Source of the DNA: JAVVHE01 sp038238915
GTDB taxonomy: Bacteria > Pseudomonadota > Alphaproteobacteria > Sphingomonadales > Sphingomonadaceae
Length of the DNA: 64,000 bases
Assembly (NCBI GenBank): GCA_038238915.1
Contig: JBBSFH010000013.1
Coordinates: forward strand, 1-64,000
Direction of reading: 5' to 3'
The notes beneath the pieces are model-generated. The model did not search any database and had not been told where the DNA came from. It saw only the letters and a list, made by a program, of their open reading frames with translations. Below are positions 32,412 through 42,482 of the stretch, piece by piece (the stretch's first letter is position 1; each line of letters opens with the position of its first letter). A program made the position numbers and the translations under genes.

Positions 32412-33944
32412 ATGGCTCTCACCCAAACCCTCTCCGCGCCGCCCGGCAACGCCCCCGAGTTCACCGTCACCGAACTTTCGGGCGCACTTAAGCGCACGGT
32501 GGAGGATGCGTTCGGGCGCGTGCGCGTGCGTGGCGAGATTAGCGGGTATCGGGGGCCGCACAGCAGCGGCCACATGTATTTCTGTCTCAAGGACGCGGGC
32601 GCGAAGATCGATGCGGTGATCTGGAAGACGGGGCGCAGCACGCTTGCCGTGAAGCCGGAGGAGGGGATGGAGGTGATCGCCACGGGCAAGCTCACCACCT
32701 ATCCTGGCAAATCGACCTACCAGATCGTGATCGATCGGCTCGAAGCCGCAGGCGTGGGCGCTCTGCTGGCGCAGCTCGAACGGCGCAAGATCGCACTGGC
32801 CGCCGAGGGCCTGTTCGACGCTGCGCGCAAGCGCGCGCTGCCGTTCCTGCCGCAGACCATCGGCGTCATCACGTCGCCCACCGGCGCGGTGATCCGCGAC
32901 ATCCTCCACCGGCTGGCGGATCGGTTCCCGCGGCGCGTTCTGGTGTGGCCCGTCGCGGTGCAGGGGGAAGGGGCAGCTGCGCAGGTCGCCGCCGCAATCG
33001 CAGGTTTCAACGCTGCGCCCGCGCATCTGAAACCCGATCTGATCATTATCGCGCGCGGCGGCGGTTCGATCGAGGATCTGTGGGCGTTCAACGAGGAAGC
33101 CGTCGTGCGCGCGATCGCCGCGTCCGCGATCCCCACCATCGCCGCGATTGGCCACGAGACCGATACGTCGCTCGCCGATCTGGCGGCGGACCGCCGCGCG
33201 CCCACCCCCACGGCGGCGGCCGAAATGGCGGTCCCCGTGCGCGCCGATTTGATCGCGCAGGTGGCGAGCCTCGCCGCGCGGCAGGACCGCTGCGCCACCC
33301 GCCACCTCGAACACGCCACCCAGCGTTCGCGCGCCGCCGCCCAGCGCCTGCCATCGGACCGCGCGCTCCTCGCCTTCGCCACGCAGCGGCTCGATGATCT
33401 GACCGCCCGGCTCCCGTCAGCCCGCGCGCTGCTCGGCATCCGCGCCGAGCGTCTCGCCGCGTCTGGCCGCCGCCTCCCCACCGCGCTGGCGCAAGCGGCA
33501 CGCACGCACGCGCTCCACCTCGATCGCTCGGCGCGCGCGCTCACCCCCGCGCTCCTGAGCCGCCGCACCGCCGCCGCGCAGCGCGATCTCGCGCACAACA
33601 CCACCTGCCTCGCCAAAGCCGCCACCGCCATCCTCGCCGCCGCCGACCGTGCCCGCGCGCGCGCCGCCGATCCGCTGCGCCACGCGCTGATCGCCACGCG
33701 GGTCCGCACTGCCAGCGCCCAGTTCGCCGCCGCCGCGCGCGTGCTCGAAAGCCTGTCCCCGCTTGCAACGCTCGCGCGCGGCTATGCGGTCGTCCGCCGC
33801 GAGAATGGCGGCGTGCTCGCTTCTGCTGAAGCTGCTGCCAGCGCGCGCGGGATCGTCATCCGCTTCCACGATGGCCATATCGCCGCCGACATTCGCCGCG
33901 CGCCGCCCCGGCTCGTTCCTCCCGTTCAGGATCGCCTGCTCTGA
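32412..33944 (+). CDS. xseA: Exodeoxyribonuclease VII large subunit
   Basis: A 510-residue nuclease subunit that degrades single-stranded DNA together with XseB. The N-terminal OB-fold (FTVTELSGALKRTVEDAFGRVRVRGEISGY), and the catalytic core with VITSPTGAVIRDILHRL, RGGGSIEDLWAFN and IGHETDTSLADLAADRRAPTPTA in sequence, are unmistakable. The middle-to-late part is a very Ala/Arg-rich helical region, and the end keeps LSPLATLARGYAVV. ATG 32412 is used. It overlaps the DUF2093 gene by one base (TGATG). No xseB is in the window. Confidence 0.94.
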   Translation: MALTQTLSAPPGNAPEFTVTELSGALKRTVEDAFGRVRVRGEISGYRGPHSSGHMYFCLKDAGAKIDAVIWKTGRSTLAVKPEEGMEVIATGKLTTYPGKSTYQIVIDRLEAAGVGALLAQLERRKIALAAEGLFDAARKRALPFLPQTIGVITSPTGAVIRDILHRLADRFPRRVLVWPVAVQGEGAAAQVAAAIAGFNAAPAHLKPDLIIIARGGGSIEDLWAFNEEAVVRAIAASAIPTIAAIGHETDTSLADLAADRRAPTPTAAAEMAVPVRADLIAQVASLAARQDRCATRHLEHATQRSRAAAQRLPSDRALLAFATQRLDDLTARLPSARALLGIRAERLAASGRRLPTALAQAARTHALHLDRSARALTPALLSRRTAAAQRDLAHNTTCLAKAATAILAAADRARARAADPLRHALIATRVRTASAQFAAAARVLESLSPLATLARGYAVVRRENGGVLASAEAAASARGIVIRFHDGHIAADIRRAPPRLVPPVQDRLL

Positions 33945-34150
33945 TGCTCCAGCGCACTCCCGGCCGCCTCGCGCGGCTTCGCTACACGCTCAACAATTTC
34001 GAAGTGCTGAGCCCGGGCGATCATGTCGTGTGCGCGGTCACCGGCAAGCGCATCCCGCTCGATCTGCTGCGATACTGGTCGCCGCAGCGGCAGGAGCCTT
34101 ATGCGGACGCGGTCGCCGCGACGCAGGCTTTCACCAAGGCCCCGCAATGA
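33944..34150 (+). CDS. DUF2093 small protein
   Basis: A 68-residue protein of the DUF2093 family common after xseA in alphaproteobacteria. Typical parts are RLRYTLNNFEVLSPGDHVVCAVTG and IPLDLLRYWSPQRQEPYADA. No function is established. The single-base overlap with xseA and the ATGA overlap with the next gene show tight coupling, so the three form one operon. Confidence 0.85.
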   Translation: MLQRTPGRLARLRYTLNNFEVLSPGDHVVCAVTGKRIPLDLLRYWSPQRQEPYADAVAATQAFTKAPQ

Positions 34151-35049
34151 TCGGGCGCCGGGCGACGCTTGCCGCCGTGCTGGCGGTGGCGGCGTGCACC
34201 ACCTCAGGACCGCTCCCGCCTGTTGCACGGGGCACCGCGCCGCCAGCGCCCGAAGCCGTGCCCATCCTGCGCCCGATCGAACGGGTCGAACCCCGCGAGT
34301 TCGCGTTTCAGGGTGCGCTGATGCAGGGCGGTCTCGCCATCGGCCAGGCCCCGCCCGGTGCGCGCGCCGTCCTGTTCAACGGCGAACCCGTGCTGCTCGC
34401 CCCCGATGGCCGGTTCCTGATCGGCTTCGGCCGCGATGCACCGCCACACGCCACGGTCGAGGCATTGCTTCCGGGCAATGTCCGCGCGCGCCAGACGCTC
34501 ACCATCGCCGACCGCGAGTGGCAGATCGAGCGGATTCCCGGCCTGCACCGAGGGACGGGAGAGCCCAGCCCCGCCTACCGCGCGCAGCGCGAACGCGAAC
34601 TGGCGATGATCCATGCCGCCCGCGCCACGCCGTCCACGCTCATGAACTGGACCGAGCGTTTCACCTGGCCCGTCACCGGCCGCATCGCGGGCGTCTTCGG
34701 GTCACAGCGTATTCTGGGCGGCGTCGCGTCCGCGCCGCACGGGGGCCTCGATATCGCGCGGCCAACCGGAACCCCGGTCACGGCGCCTGCCGGCGGTACG
34801 ATCGTGCTCGCCTCGCCGCCGCGCTTCAGTCTGGAGGGCAACATGGTCTTCATCGATCATGGCCACGGCCTCGTCTCGGTCCTGATGCACCTGAGCCGAA
34901 TCGACGTCAGCGTGGGCCAGCATGTGCACCAGGGCGACATCATCGGCGCGGTCGGCATGACCGGCCGCGCGACCGGGCCGCACCTGCACTGGGCGATCAG
35001 CCTAGGCGAAACCCGCGTCGATCCGCAGTTGCTGGTGGGGCCACTGTAG
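34147..35049 (+). CDS. M23-family peptidase lipoprotein
   Basis: A 300-residue lipoprotein endopeptidase. The signal ends in a lipobox near VAACTT (Cys17). The C-terminal LytM/M23 domain, from about residue 175, has the zinc ligands in SAPHGGLDIA and the HLHW motif near residue 280, with FIDHGHGLVSVLMHLS between them. Such enzymes cut peptidoglycan cross-bridges or activate amidases. The N-terminal half (residues 40-150) is beta-rich and of unknown role. The start ATG overlaps the DUF2093 stop. Confidence 0.88.
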   Translation: MIGRRATLAAVLAVAACTTSGPLPPVARGTAPPAPEAVPILRPIERVEPREFAFQGALMQGGLAIGQAPPGARAVLFNGEPVLLAPDGRFLIGFGRDAPPHATVEALLPGNVRARQTLTIADREWQIERIPGLHRGTGEPSPAYRAQRERELAMIHAARATPSTLMNWTERFTWPVTGRIAGVFGSQRILGGVASAPHGGLDIARPTGTPVTAPAGGTIVLASPPRFSLEGNMVFIDHGHGLVSVLMHLSRIDVSVGQHVHQGDIIGAVGMTGRATGPHLHWAISLGETRVDPQLLVGPL

Positions 35050-35218
35050 TACTTTGGCAACACACAAGTTGCTGACTGTGGGAATGCTGTGACAGTTGCG
35101 CGCACTCAGCCGCCCGCAATCCAATTCTATTGACCGGGCTGTCTGCACGAAGTTTGGGGGCTGGGAGACGAGGCTAGGGCAACACTGCCGGTCCGTTCTG
35201 ACCATTCAAGGGATTTTC

Positions 35219-38212
35219 ATGCTTCATCCATTCCGCATTCGCTTGCTGACCTCCACCCTCATCGGCTCCGCCGCGCTCATCGGCATCGGCGAGGCGCACG
35301 CGCAGGTCGCCGCACCCGTTGCGACCACCGCCGCAGCCGTTCCGGCCGACGAGACGATCATCGTCACCGGCACGCTGTTCCGCCGCAAGGATACCGAGAC
35401 CGCCTCGCCCGTCACCGTCGTGACCCAGGATGATCTGAACAAGCGCGGCATCCAGACCACGCAGGCGGGCATCCAGTTGCTGGCCTCGATCAACGGCCCG
35501 GCGCTCACCAACAGCTTCTCGTCGAACGGCGCGTTCGCCAGCGGCGCTTCGGCGGCGTCGTTGCGCGGTCTGAGCAGCAACTCGACGCTGACGTTGTTCG
35601 ATGGCCTCCGCGCGACCTATTACCCGCTCGCTGACGATGGCTCGCGCAACTTCGTCGATCTGAATACGATCCCCGACGAGATCGTCGAGAGCTTCCAGGT
35701 TTTGAAGGACGGCGCATCGTCCGCGTATGGCGCCGACGCGATCGCGGGCGTCATCAACATCATCACCAAGAAGCAGGTGGTTGGTCTCCTTGGCAGTGCC
35801 GAAGCGGGGATCAGCGAGCGCGGGGACGCCGCCAATCATCGTATCAGCCTAACCTACGGACATGGCGATCTCGGCCGGGACCGCTATAATTTCTACATCA
35901 GCGGCCACTATGTCGATAGCGATGCGCTGTATAACAATCAGCGGGGCTATCCCTATAACAGCTCCGATCAATCGCGCGTCTGCTACAACGGCGTCTGCGG
36001 ACCCAATAACATCTCCAACGGCGTGACGAACGGCGTCTACAATGGGCTATCGACTGCTCCCGACGTGTTGATCGTCCGGCCGTACGACGCCACTAACACC
36101 GTGAGGTTAGGCCGTTACCAGCTGCTCAACCCGGCAGCGGGTTGCGGCCAAAATTCGACGCCCTACACGCTCTCCGATGCCGATTATGCGGCTAATACGG
36201 CCGCGCCGCGTACCGTGTGCCAGCAGGATCTGGTGCGCGACACCGGCCAGATCGAACCAAAGCTGTATCGCTGGGGCGTCTCGGGCCGGTTGACGGTCGA
36301 GGTCGGCAGCGACGCCGAAGCCTTTGTCGAGGCCAATTACGAGCGCAGCTCGTCTACCTCGACCGGTCAATTCGGGCGCATCCGCGCCACCGGGCCCGCG
36401 GGGATCGTGTTCCCCGCCTACACCACCGCGGCGGGCGCGACGATCCTCACGCTGCCCATCTATGTCTGCCCGCGTGGCACGGTGGTGGCCTGCACCGCGG
36501 CTAACGGCACGCTCAACCCCAACAATCCGTTCGCAGCGCAGGGGCAGGTCGCGCGTCTTGCGGGGCGCCTCTCCAACGTCAAAGAGCAGAATTCGACGCT
36601 GAGCGAGACCTATCGCATCGAGACCGGCATCCGTGGCCACTTCGGCGACGGCTGGGAATATGATTTGGCTGGCACCGCGAACGAAAGCCTGCTGCGGACA
36701 ACCGCCTCGGGATATGTATTCATCCAGCATCTGCTCGATGTGGTGAACGATGGTTCGTTCAATTTCGTCAGCCCGCAGGCGAACAGCCAGGCAACGCTGG
36801 ACTATCTGACGCCGACTCAGAGCCTTCACTCGAACTCGCATCTCTATCAGGGCCAGGCCATCCTGAAGAAGAGCTTCTTCCACCTGCCGGGCGGCCAGGT
36901 GCAGGTCGCGGTCGGCGCGGCGGTACGTTACGAAGATCTCTATAATCCCAGCGGCAACCCGGATTACAACGGCCCCACGCAGCGCTATTTCGTGCTCAAC
37001 GCCTTCGGGGCGACCGGCCACCGCAATACCGAGGCCGGTTTCTTCGAAATCAACGCGCCGGTCTTCAAGCAGCTCGAGCTTAACGCTTCGGGTCGGTACG
37101 ACACCTATTCAAGCGGCCAGAGCCACTTCTCGCCGAAGTTCACCGCCAAGTTTACGCCAGTCAAGCAGATCGCCTTCCGCGGCACCTATGCCCAGGGCTT
37201 CCGCATCCCGAGCTTCGCTGAATCGGGCGCGCTGCCGACGACGGGCTACGTCACCGTCCAAGCGAGCCAGTTGCCCCAAGCCTTCCTTGATCAGCATCAG
37301 GTAATCGGCCCGGACGGCAAGTCCCGCAACGACGCCTATCTGCAGGGCATCTCGATCGGCGAGACTACGGTTGGAACTGCAGGGCTCCGGCCCGAAAAGT
37401 CGCGCAGCTTCACGCTGGGCACCATACTGAAGCCGCTGCGCGACGTGACGTTCACGGTCGATTACTACAATATCAAGAAGACCGAGGCGATCACCTCGGT
37501 GAACTTCCAGTCAGCAATCGACGCCTATTATGCGTCCGGCGCGCTCAAGACCGGGCCCGTCACCATCATCCCCGGCGAGGTCGACGTCGATCACCCCACC
37601 GCTCAGCCGCTCGCGGCGTTCGCGCAGGGTGGGTTCATCAACGCCAATACGATCGAGACATCGGGCCTCGACTTCGGGCTGACCGCTACGCACCGCTTCA
37701 GCGATCGCGTTCGCTTCACTTCGCAGGGCGAAGCGACGTGGATCCTCAAGCTGAACACTAGCTTCCCCGACGGGCACACCGAACATTATGTCGGCACGCT
37801 CGGCAACTTCAACCTGACCGCCGGATCGGGTACGCCGGAGTGGAAGGCGACGTGGCAGAACACGCTCGATGTTGGCGTGTTCTCGTTCACTACGACGGCG
37901 TATTACACCAGCGGCTACAATTACTCGGCCGAAGATCAGGGCAGTGTTGCGGGCGATTGCAGTCTGGTGCCGACCAATCGCGATAACTTGGCGTATCAAC
38001 CCTGCAACGTGAAGTCTTTCATCGAAGTCGACATGCACGCCGAGATCAACGCCACCCCGAACGCCACCTTCTACGTGGATGTGCTCAACGTCGCGGGCGT
38101 GAAGCCGCCGTTCGATGGCACGACCTATGGCGCGTATCTCTACAATCCGGTGGTCGGCGACCAGGGTATTCTGGGTCGCTCGTTCCGGGCGGGCGCGCGC
38201 TTCAAGTTCTGA
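35219..38212 (+). CDS. TonB-dependent outer-membrane receptor 1
   Basis: A 997-residue receptor. Signal peptide (to AHA-QV, about residue 28), a TonB-box-like ADETIIVTG (residues 42-50), a plug domain with ASPVTVVTQDDLNKRG, and SLRGLSSNSTLTLFDG plus DGASSAYGADAIAGVINIIT, then a barrel ending in the aromatic C-terminus FKF. Cysteine-containing loops occur around QSRVCYNGVCGPNN. Substrate is not predictable from sequence; this long subfamily in sphingomonads is often linked to peptides or glycans. A terminator-like hairpin follows. Confidence 0.92.
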   Translation: MLHPFRIRLLTSTLIGSAALIGIGEAHAQVAAPVATTAAAVPADETIIVTGTLFRRKDTETASPVTVVTQDDLNKRGIQTTQAGIQLLASINGPALTNSFSSNGAFASGASAASLRGLSSNSTLTLFDGLRATYYPLADDGSRNFVDLNTIPDEIVESFQVLKDGASSAYGADAIAGVINIITKKQVVGLLGSAEAGISERGDAANHRISLTYGHGDLGRDRYNFYISGHYVDSDALYNNQRGYPYNSSDQSRVCYNGVCGPNNISNGVTNGVYNGLSTAPDVLIVRPYDATNTVRLGRYQLLNPAAGCGQNSTPYTLSDADYAANTAAPRTVCQQDLVRDTGQIEPKLYRWGVSGRLTVEVGSDAEAFVEANYERSSSTSTGQFGRIRATGPAGIVFPAYTTAAGATILTLPIYVCPRGTVVACTAANGTLNPNNPFAAQGQVARLAGRLSNVKEQNSTLSETYRIETGIRGHFGDGWEYDLAGTANESLLRTTASGYVFIQHLLDVVNDGSFNFVSPQANSQATLDYLTPTQSLHSNSHLYQGQAILKKSFFHLPGGQVQVAVGAAVRYEDLYNPSGNPDYNGPTQRYFVLNAFGATGHRNTEAGFFEINAPVFKQLELNASGRYDTYSSGQSHFSPKFTAKFTPVKQIAFRGTYAQGFRIPSFAESGALPTTGYVTVQASQLPQAFLDQHQVIGPDGKSRNDAYLQGISIGETTVGTAGLRPEKSRSFTLGTILKPLRDVTFTVDYYNIKKTEAITSVNFQSAIDAYYASGALKTGPVTIIPGEVDVDHPTAQPLAAFAQGGFINANTIETSGLDFGLTATHRFSDRVRFTSQGEATWILKLNTSFPDGHTEHYVGTLGNFNLTAGSGTPEWKATWQNTLDVGVFSFTTTAYYTSGYNYSAEDQGSVAGDCSLVPTNRDNLAYQPCNVKSFIEVDMHAEINATPNATFYVDVLNVAGVKPPFDGTTYGAYLYNPVVGDQGILGRSFRAGARFKF

Positions 38213-38229
38213 TCGTATCGCGCGTTGCA

Positions 38230-38255
38230 GGGGGCGGCCCGGAAGGACCGCCCCC
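38230..38255. terminator. GC hairpin between convergent genes
   Basis: GGGGGCGG at 38230-38237 pairs with CCGCCCCC at 38248-38255 around a ten-base loop. There is no T-run on either side, so it may slow polymerase or protect 3' ends rather than act as a classical terminator. It lies between the first TonB receptor gene and the convergent small secreted protein. Confidence 0.5.
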
Positions 38256-38273
38256 CGGGACCCGCCGCCGTTC

Positions 38274-38807
38274 CTACCGCACGCGGTGCACACGCACCGC
38301 GAAGCCGCGATCGACGACCAGGAAGAAGCTGCCGAGCACGCCGCGCTTGATCTCTGCAGTCGATCCGGCGTGCGGCTTGCGGTAGATTTCTTCCGCGCCC
38401 TGTTGCCGCCAGACGCTGCCATCGGCGAGCCAGAAAATCCATTCGTTCAGGAAACTGCTCTGCAGAGCCTGCAGCACGGTTCCCTCGTAGCGATCGCCCT
38501 TCGGCACGCGCAGCGGTGCGGTCGCGGCTTCGGCGACGCTTTGCGTCTGGGGCAGGCCGAAGCGTTTGTGCCGGTCACGCTCGACATGGGCGCGGTCGAT
38601 CACCACCACTTCGTGATTGGCCTCCGCCGCCTCGAGCGCGGCGATCGCGGCGTCCATGCACGCGAGCCGCGCCTTGTCGTTGGTTTCGTGGCGGCACTCG
38701 ACCACCTGCTGCCAGCGATCGGGACGCGGCGGCGGCGGTGCCTCCTGCGCGATGGCGGAGCCCGCGCCCATCCCCAGCAGCATCACAGCGCCCGCGATCC
38801 TCAGCAT
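38274..38807 (-). CDS. Secreted hypothetical protein
   Basis: A 177-residue protein with signal peptide MLRIAGAVMLLGMGAGSAIAQ. The mature N-terminus has a Cys pair (VECRHETNDKARLACMDAAIAALEAAE), a pattern seen in many small secreted sphingomonad proteins, followed by a soluble domain with LQALQSSFLNEWIFWLADGSVWRQ and GSFFLVVDRGFAVRVHRVR. No catalytic motif is visible. It lies between the two receptor genes, convergent with the first and divergent from the second. Confidence 0.65.
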   Translation of the reverse strand: MLRIAGAVMLLGMGAGSAIAQEAPPPPRPDRWQQVVECRHETNDKARLACMDAAIAALEAAEANHEVVVIDRAHVERDRHKRFGLPQTQSVAEAATAPLRVPKGDRYEGTVLQALQSSFLNEWIFWLADGSVWRQQGAEEIYRKPHAGSTAEIKRGVLGSFFLVVDRGFAVRVHRVR

Positions 38808-39047
38808 TACGCAACTCCATCCTGGCTTCGTGCCCAGCTTACGCCGCCGCGTGTCCCCCCTCAACCATGTCGAGTGTGTTTTCCGGGCGACAGTGCGTCC
38901 GGTTTCGCAACGCTCACTGCAGAGGATCATTGACGTTCCCCCCACCCTTTCGCTTCAGTGAACATCTGAACCGCAGCGGAAGTCCGTTGCGGCAAGACCC
39001 TACCCGCGCACGTGCCCCGTGCCGGCAACCATCCAGAGGATTTTCCT

Positions 39048-42000
39048 ATGACCACCGATCGGACGATCCGGGCCACATTGCTGGCGACCACCATGTTCTG
39101 CGGCCTCGCGATGGCCGGCTCCGCATTCGCGCAGTCGACCGGCCCCGGTGCGACCGGTGCCCAGAGCGACCCGGCGAAGGGCGCGACTGACGCGACCGGC
39201 CGTGTTGCCGAAGCGCAGGATCTTATCGTTGTCACCGGCTCGCGCATCGCGCAGCCCCAGCTCACGTCGGCGACGCCGCTGACGGTGGTGAGCGCGGCCG
39301 AAATCCGCAACACCGGCTCGTCGCGCATCGAGGATCTCGTCAACAGCCTGCCGCAGGTGTTCGCGGGGCAGAGCGCCAACCTGTCGAACGGCGCGAACGG
39401 CACCGCCACCGTCAATCTCCGCGGACTGGGCACCACGCGCACGCTCGTGCTGGTGAACGGCAAGCGCCTCGTCCCCGGCGATCCTTCCTCCCCCGTCGCG
39501 GATTTGAACTTCATCCCTGCCTTCCTCGTGCAGCGCATCGACGTGCTGACCGGTGGCGCATCGTCTACTTACGGGTCGGACGCGGTTGCGGGCGTCGTCA
39601 ACTTCGTGATGGACACCAATTTCGAAGGCTTCAAGCTCGACGCGCAGTACAGCTTCAACCAGCATGATAATGCTGGCGATCAGCGCGCGCGCGACGCGAA
39701 TGCCGCGCGTAATTTCAGCGTTCCTTCGGGCAGCATCATCGACGGGCAGGGCTATCAGTTCAACGTCGCGATCGGCGTGAAGTCTCCCGATGGACGCGGC
39801 CACGCGGTCGTCTACGCGGGCTACCGCACGCAATATGCGGTCACGCAGAATGAGCGCGATTTCTCGAACTGCGCCTTGTTCGAAGGCGGTGATGGCACGT
39901 TCACCTGCGGCGGTTCGGGCACCACCGCGCCCGCGCGCTTCCGCACCAATGGTGCAGCGCCGCTGGCCTTCCGCATCTTCAACCCTGCCACTCATCCGGT
40001 GTCTTTCCCGGTGCCGACGAATGCGCAGGGACTGCCGCTCGATCCGACGACGGGCATGGTCTTCATCAACCCCAACAGTCCAACGACCGACAAGTTCGGC
40101 AAGCCGATCGCGCAAGTGCCATTCATGCTCGGCGACGTCGTTCCGCAATTCGACTTGCGCCCGACGATCGTCGTCAACGGAAACACGGTCCCCAACCCCA
40201 ATTTCAACCGCGTCCTGATCTCCGCCACCGGCGGTACTGTCCCGCAGGTGTCCAGCCGCACGCGTGTCTTCGACCGTTCGCTCAACAATGGTACGTTGCG
40301 GCCCTATCGTGGCTCGACCGACGCGTTCAATTACGCCCCCTACAACTATTACCAGCGTCCGGATGAGCGCTTCACGCTCGGCGGTTTTGCCGAATATGAG
40401 GTCGCGGACTTCTTCAAGCCGTATCTCGAAGTCATGTTCATGGACGATCAGACCAATGCGGTCATTGCTCCATCGGGCATCTTCCAGCAGAACCTGAACG
40501 TCAATTGCGACAACCCGCTGCTGTCGGCCGATGAGGTCACCAACATCTGCACGCGCAACGGCTACGCGGGTGCGGATAGCGCGCCGCTGGTCATCGGTCG
40601 CCGCAACATCGAGGGTGGCGGGCGCGACAGCAACCTCACCCACATCTCCTATCGCATCGTCGTCGGCACCAAGGGCGATCTCGGCGAGGGCTTCTCCTAC
40701 GATCTGTATGCGCAATACGGCCGCACGCGTCAGAACCAGATCTACTTCAACGATTTCTCGCTTCGCCGTTCGCAGAACGCGCTCCAGGTCGTCAACTCGA
40801 ACGGCGTTCCCACCTGTAAGTCGGTGCTCGACGGCACCGATCCGACCTGCGTGCCCTACAATATCTTCGGCGGCACCACGACGATCCAGCCCAACGCCAC
40901 GCAGGGCGTCACCCAGGCGGCACTCAACTATCTGCAAACGCCCGGCTTCCAGATCGGCAGCGCTACCGAGCAGGTCGTCTCGGGGTCGATCACCGGCGAT
41001 CTGGGCAAGTTCGGCTTCAAGAGCCCGTTCGCGGATAATGGTGTCGGGATCGCTGTCGGTGGCGAGTATCGCTCCGAAGACCTCCGCACCGACACCGACG
41101 TCGAATTCTCCACCGGCGATCTCGCCGGCCAGGGTGGCCCGACACTGCCGGTCAAAGGCGGCTTCAACGTCGCCGAAGGCTTCGGCGAAATCAGCATCCC
41201 GCTTGTCGAGCACAGGCCGTTCTTCGAACTGCTGCGCGTCGATGCGGGCTATCGCTATTCGAGCTACAACCGCGCCGGGACGACCGACGCTTACAAGGTC
41301 GAAGCGGTTTACTCGCCGTTCAAGGACATCAAGCTCCGCGGCGGTTACAACCGCGCCGTGCGCGCCCCCAATGCGGTCGAACTGTTCGCGCCGCAGTCGC
41401 AGGGGCTATTCAACGGCAATGATCCTTGTGCGGGCCTTGCCGACGCTGCAGGCCTGGTTCAGGGCTTCACCAAGGCTCAGTGCGCCAATACTGGCGTAAC
41501 CGCCTCTCAGTTCGGCAACGGCTCGATCGATTTAAGCCCGGCGGGCCAGTATACGTCGGTCATCGGCGGTAACCCGAACCTCAAGCCCGAGAAGTCGGAC
41601 ACCTACACTGCGGGTGTCGTGCTGACGCCGCGCTTCCTGCCGCGCTTCAGCCTCACGGTCGATTACTTCAACATCAAGGTGAAGAACACCATCAGCGCGA
41701 TCGGGTCACAGGTCATCCTGAACTCGTGCGTGACCAGCGGCAATCTCTGTGAACTCGTCCACCGCGATCCGGCGACGGGCTCGCTTTACCTGAACCCCAA
41801 CGGCTTCGTGAGGAACACCAACCTCAACATCGGCTCGATCGGCACCAAGGGCATCGACGTCGCCGCGTCCTACCGGATCGATTTCAGCGATCTCGGCCTA
41901 GGCCTGCCCGGTGGGCTCGGCTTCGATTTTGTCGGCACCTATCTGTTGAGCCTGACGACCGAACCCGGCGTTCTCGGTCCCGACAACGTCACGCGGCAAT

Positions 42001-42413
42001 TCGACTGCAAGGGCTATTTCGGCCTGAACTGCGGCACGCCCAATCCCGATTGGCGCCACACGCTGCGCGTGACCTACACGTCGCCGGGTGGCTTCTCGTT
42101 CTCGACGCGCTGGCGCTACTTTGCCCCGACGCTGAACGATAGCCTCAGCACCAACGCCTTCCTCGGTTACACCGCTCCTGGTGCCGATCCGGTCGATGCG
42201 CGCCTGCACGCGGTGCACTACATCGATCTGGCCGTCACGGTGAAGGCGAGCGATCGGCACTCGTTCCGCGTCGGCGTCAACAACGTGTTCGACAAGGATC
42301 CGCAGGTTCTGGGCGCAAACGGCCTCGGCACGTTCAGCAACGGCAACACCTACCCCGGCGTCTACGATACGCTCGGCCGTTACATCTTCGCGGGCTTCAC
42401 CGGCAACTTCTAG
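39048..42413 (+). CDS. TonB-dependent outer-membrane receptor 2
   Basis: A 1121-residue receptor with signal peptide (to AFAQS), TonB-box-like AQDLIVVTGSRI, plug motifs (TPLTVVSAAEIRNTG, RGLGTTRTLVLVNGKRLV, STYGSDAVAGVVNFV) and a long barrel ending GRYIFAGFTGNF. RAPNAVELFAPQ and NPNLKPEKSDTYTAG are conserved barrel segments of the large sphingomonad/caulobacterial TBDR group. The cargo is unknown. AGAGGA precedes ATG 39048. A perfect terminator follows, then the TPR-oxygenase gene. Confidence 0.92.
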   Translation: MTTDRTIRATLLATTMFCGLAMAGSAFAQSTGPGATGAQSDPAKGATDATGRVAEAQDLIVVTGSRIAQPQLTSATPLTVVSAAEIRNTGSSRIEDLVNSLPQVFAGQSANLSNGANGTATVNLRGLGTTRTLVLVNGKRLVPGDPSSPVADLNFIPAFLVQRIDVLTGGASSTYGSDAVAGVVNFVMDTNFEGFKLDAQYSFNQHDNAGDQRARDANAARNFSVPSGSIIDGQGYQFNVAIGVKSPDGRGHAVVYAGYRTQYAVTQNERDFSNCALFEGGDGTFTCGGSGTTAPARFRTNGAAPLAFRIFNPATHPVSFPVPTNAQGLPLDPTTGMVFINPNSPTTDKFGKPIAQVPFMLGDVVPQFDLRPTIVVNGNTVPNPNFNRVLISATGGTVPQVSSRTRVFDRSLNNGTLRPYRGSTDAFNYAPYNYYQRPDERFTLGGFAEYEVADFFKPYLEVMFMDDQTNAVIAPSGIFQQNLNVNCDNPLLSADEVTNICTRNGYAGADSAPLVIGRRNIEGGGRDSNLTHISYRIVVGTKGDLGEGFSYDLYAQYGRTRQNQIYFNDFSLRRSQNALQVVNSNGVPTCKSVLDGTDPTCVPYNIFGGTTTIQPNATQGVTQAALNYLQTPGFQIGSATEQVVSGSITGDLGKFGFKSPFADNGVGIAVGGEYRSEDLRTDTDVEFSTGDLAGQGGPTLPVKGGFNVAEGFGEISIPLVEHRPFFELLRVDAGYRYSSYNRAGTTDAYKVEAVYSPFKDIKLRGGYNRAVRAPNAVELFAPQSQGLFNGNDPCAGLADAAGLVQGFTKAQCANTGVTASQFGNGSIDLSPAGQYTSVIGGNPNLKPEKSDTYTAGVVLTPRFLPRFSLTVDYFNIKVKNTISAIGSQVILNSCVTSGNLCELVHRDPATGSLYLNPNGFVRNTNLNIGSIGTKGIDVAASYRIDFSDLGLGLPGGLGFDFVGTYLLSLTTEPGVLGPDNVTRQFDCKGYFGLNCGTPNPDWRHTLRVTYTSPGGFSFSTRWRYFAPTLNDSLSTNAFLGYTAPGADPVDARLHAVHYIDLAVTVKASDRHSFRVGVNNVFDKDPQVLGANGLGTFSNGNTYPGVYDTLGRYIFAGFTGNF

Positions 42414-42435
42414 TCGCACGCCACGCGGTGCAATG

Positions 42436-42470
42436 CGGCGGCGGACTTCGGTCCGCCGCCGTTTGCGTTT
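42436..42470 (+). terminator. Rho-independent terminator with UUCG loop
   Basis: An 11-bp perfect stem, CGGCGGCGGAC at 42436-42446 and GTCCGCCGCCG at 42451-42461, is closed by the extra-stable loop TTCG and followed by TTTGCGTTT. It separates the second receptor from the downstream gene, which starts at 42483. Confidence 0.85.
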
Positions 42471-42482
42471 AAGGCACGGCCC

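Noticed and set aside
39000..41213. A 737-codon open frame antisense to the second TonB receptor.
   Set aside because: High-GC DNA with codon bias often leaves the opposite strand open; the receptor on the plus strand has signal peptide, plug and barrel motifs, while the antisense product shows no family motif or ribosome site.
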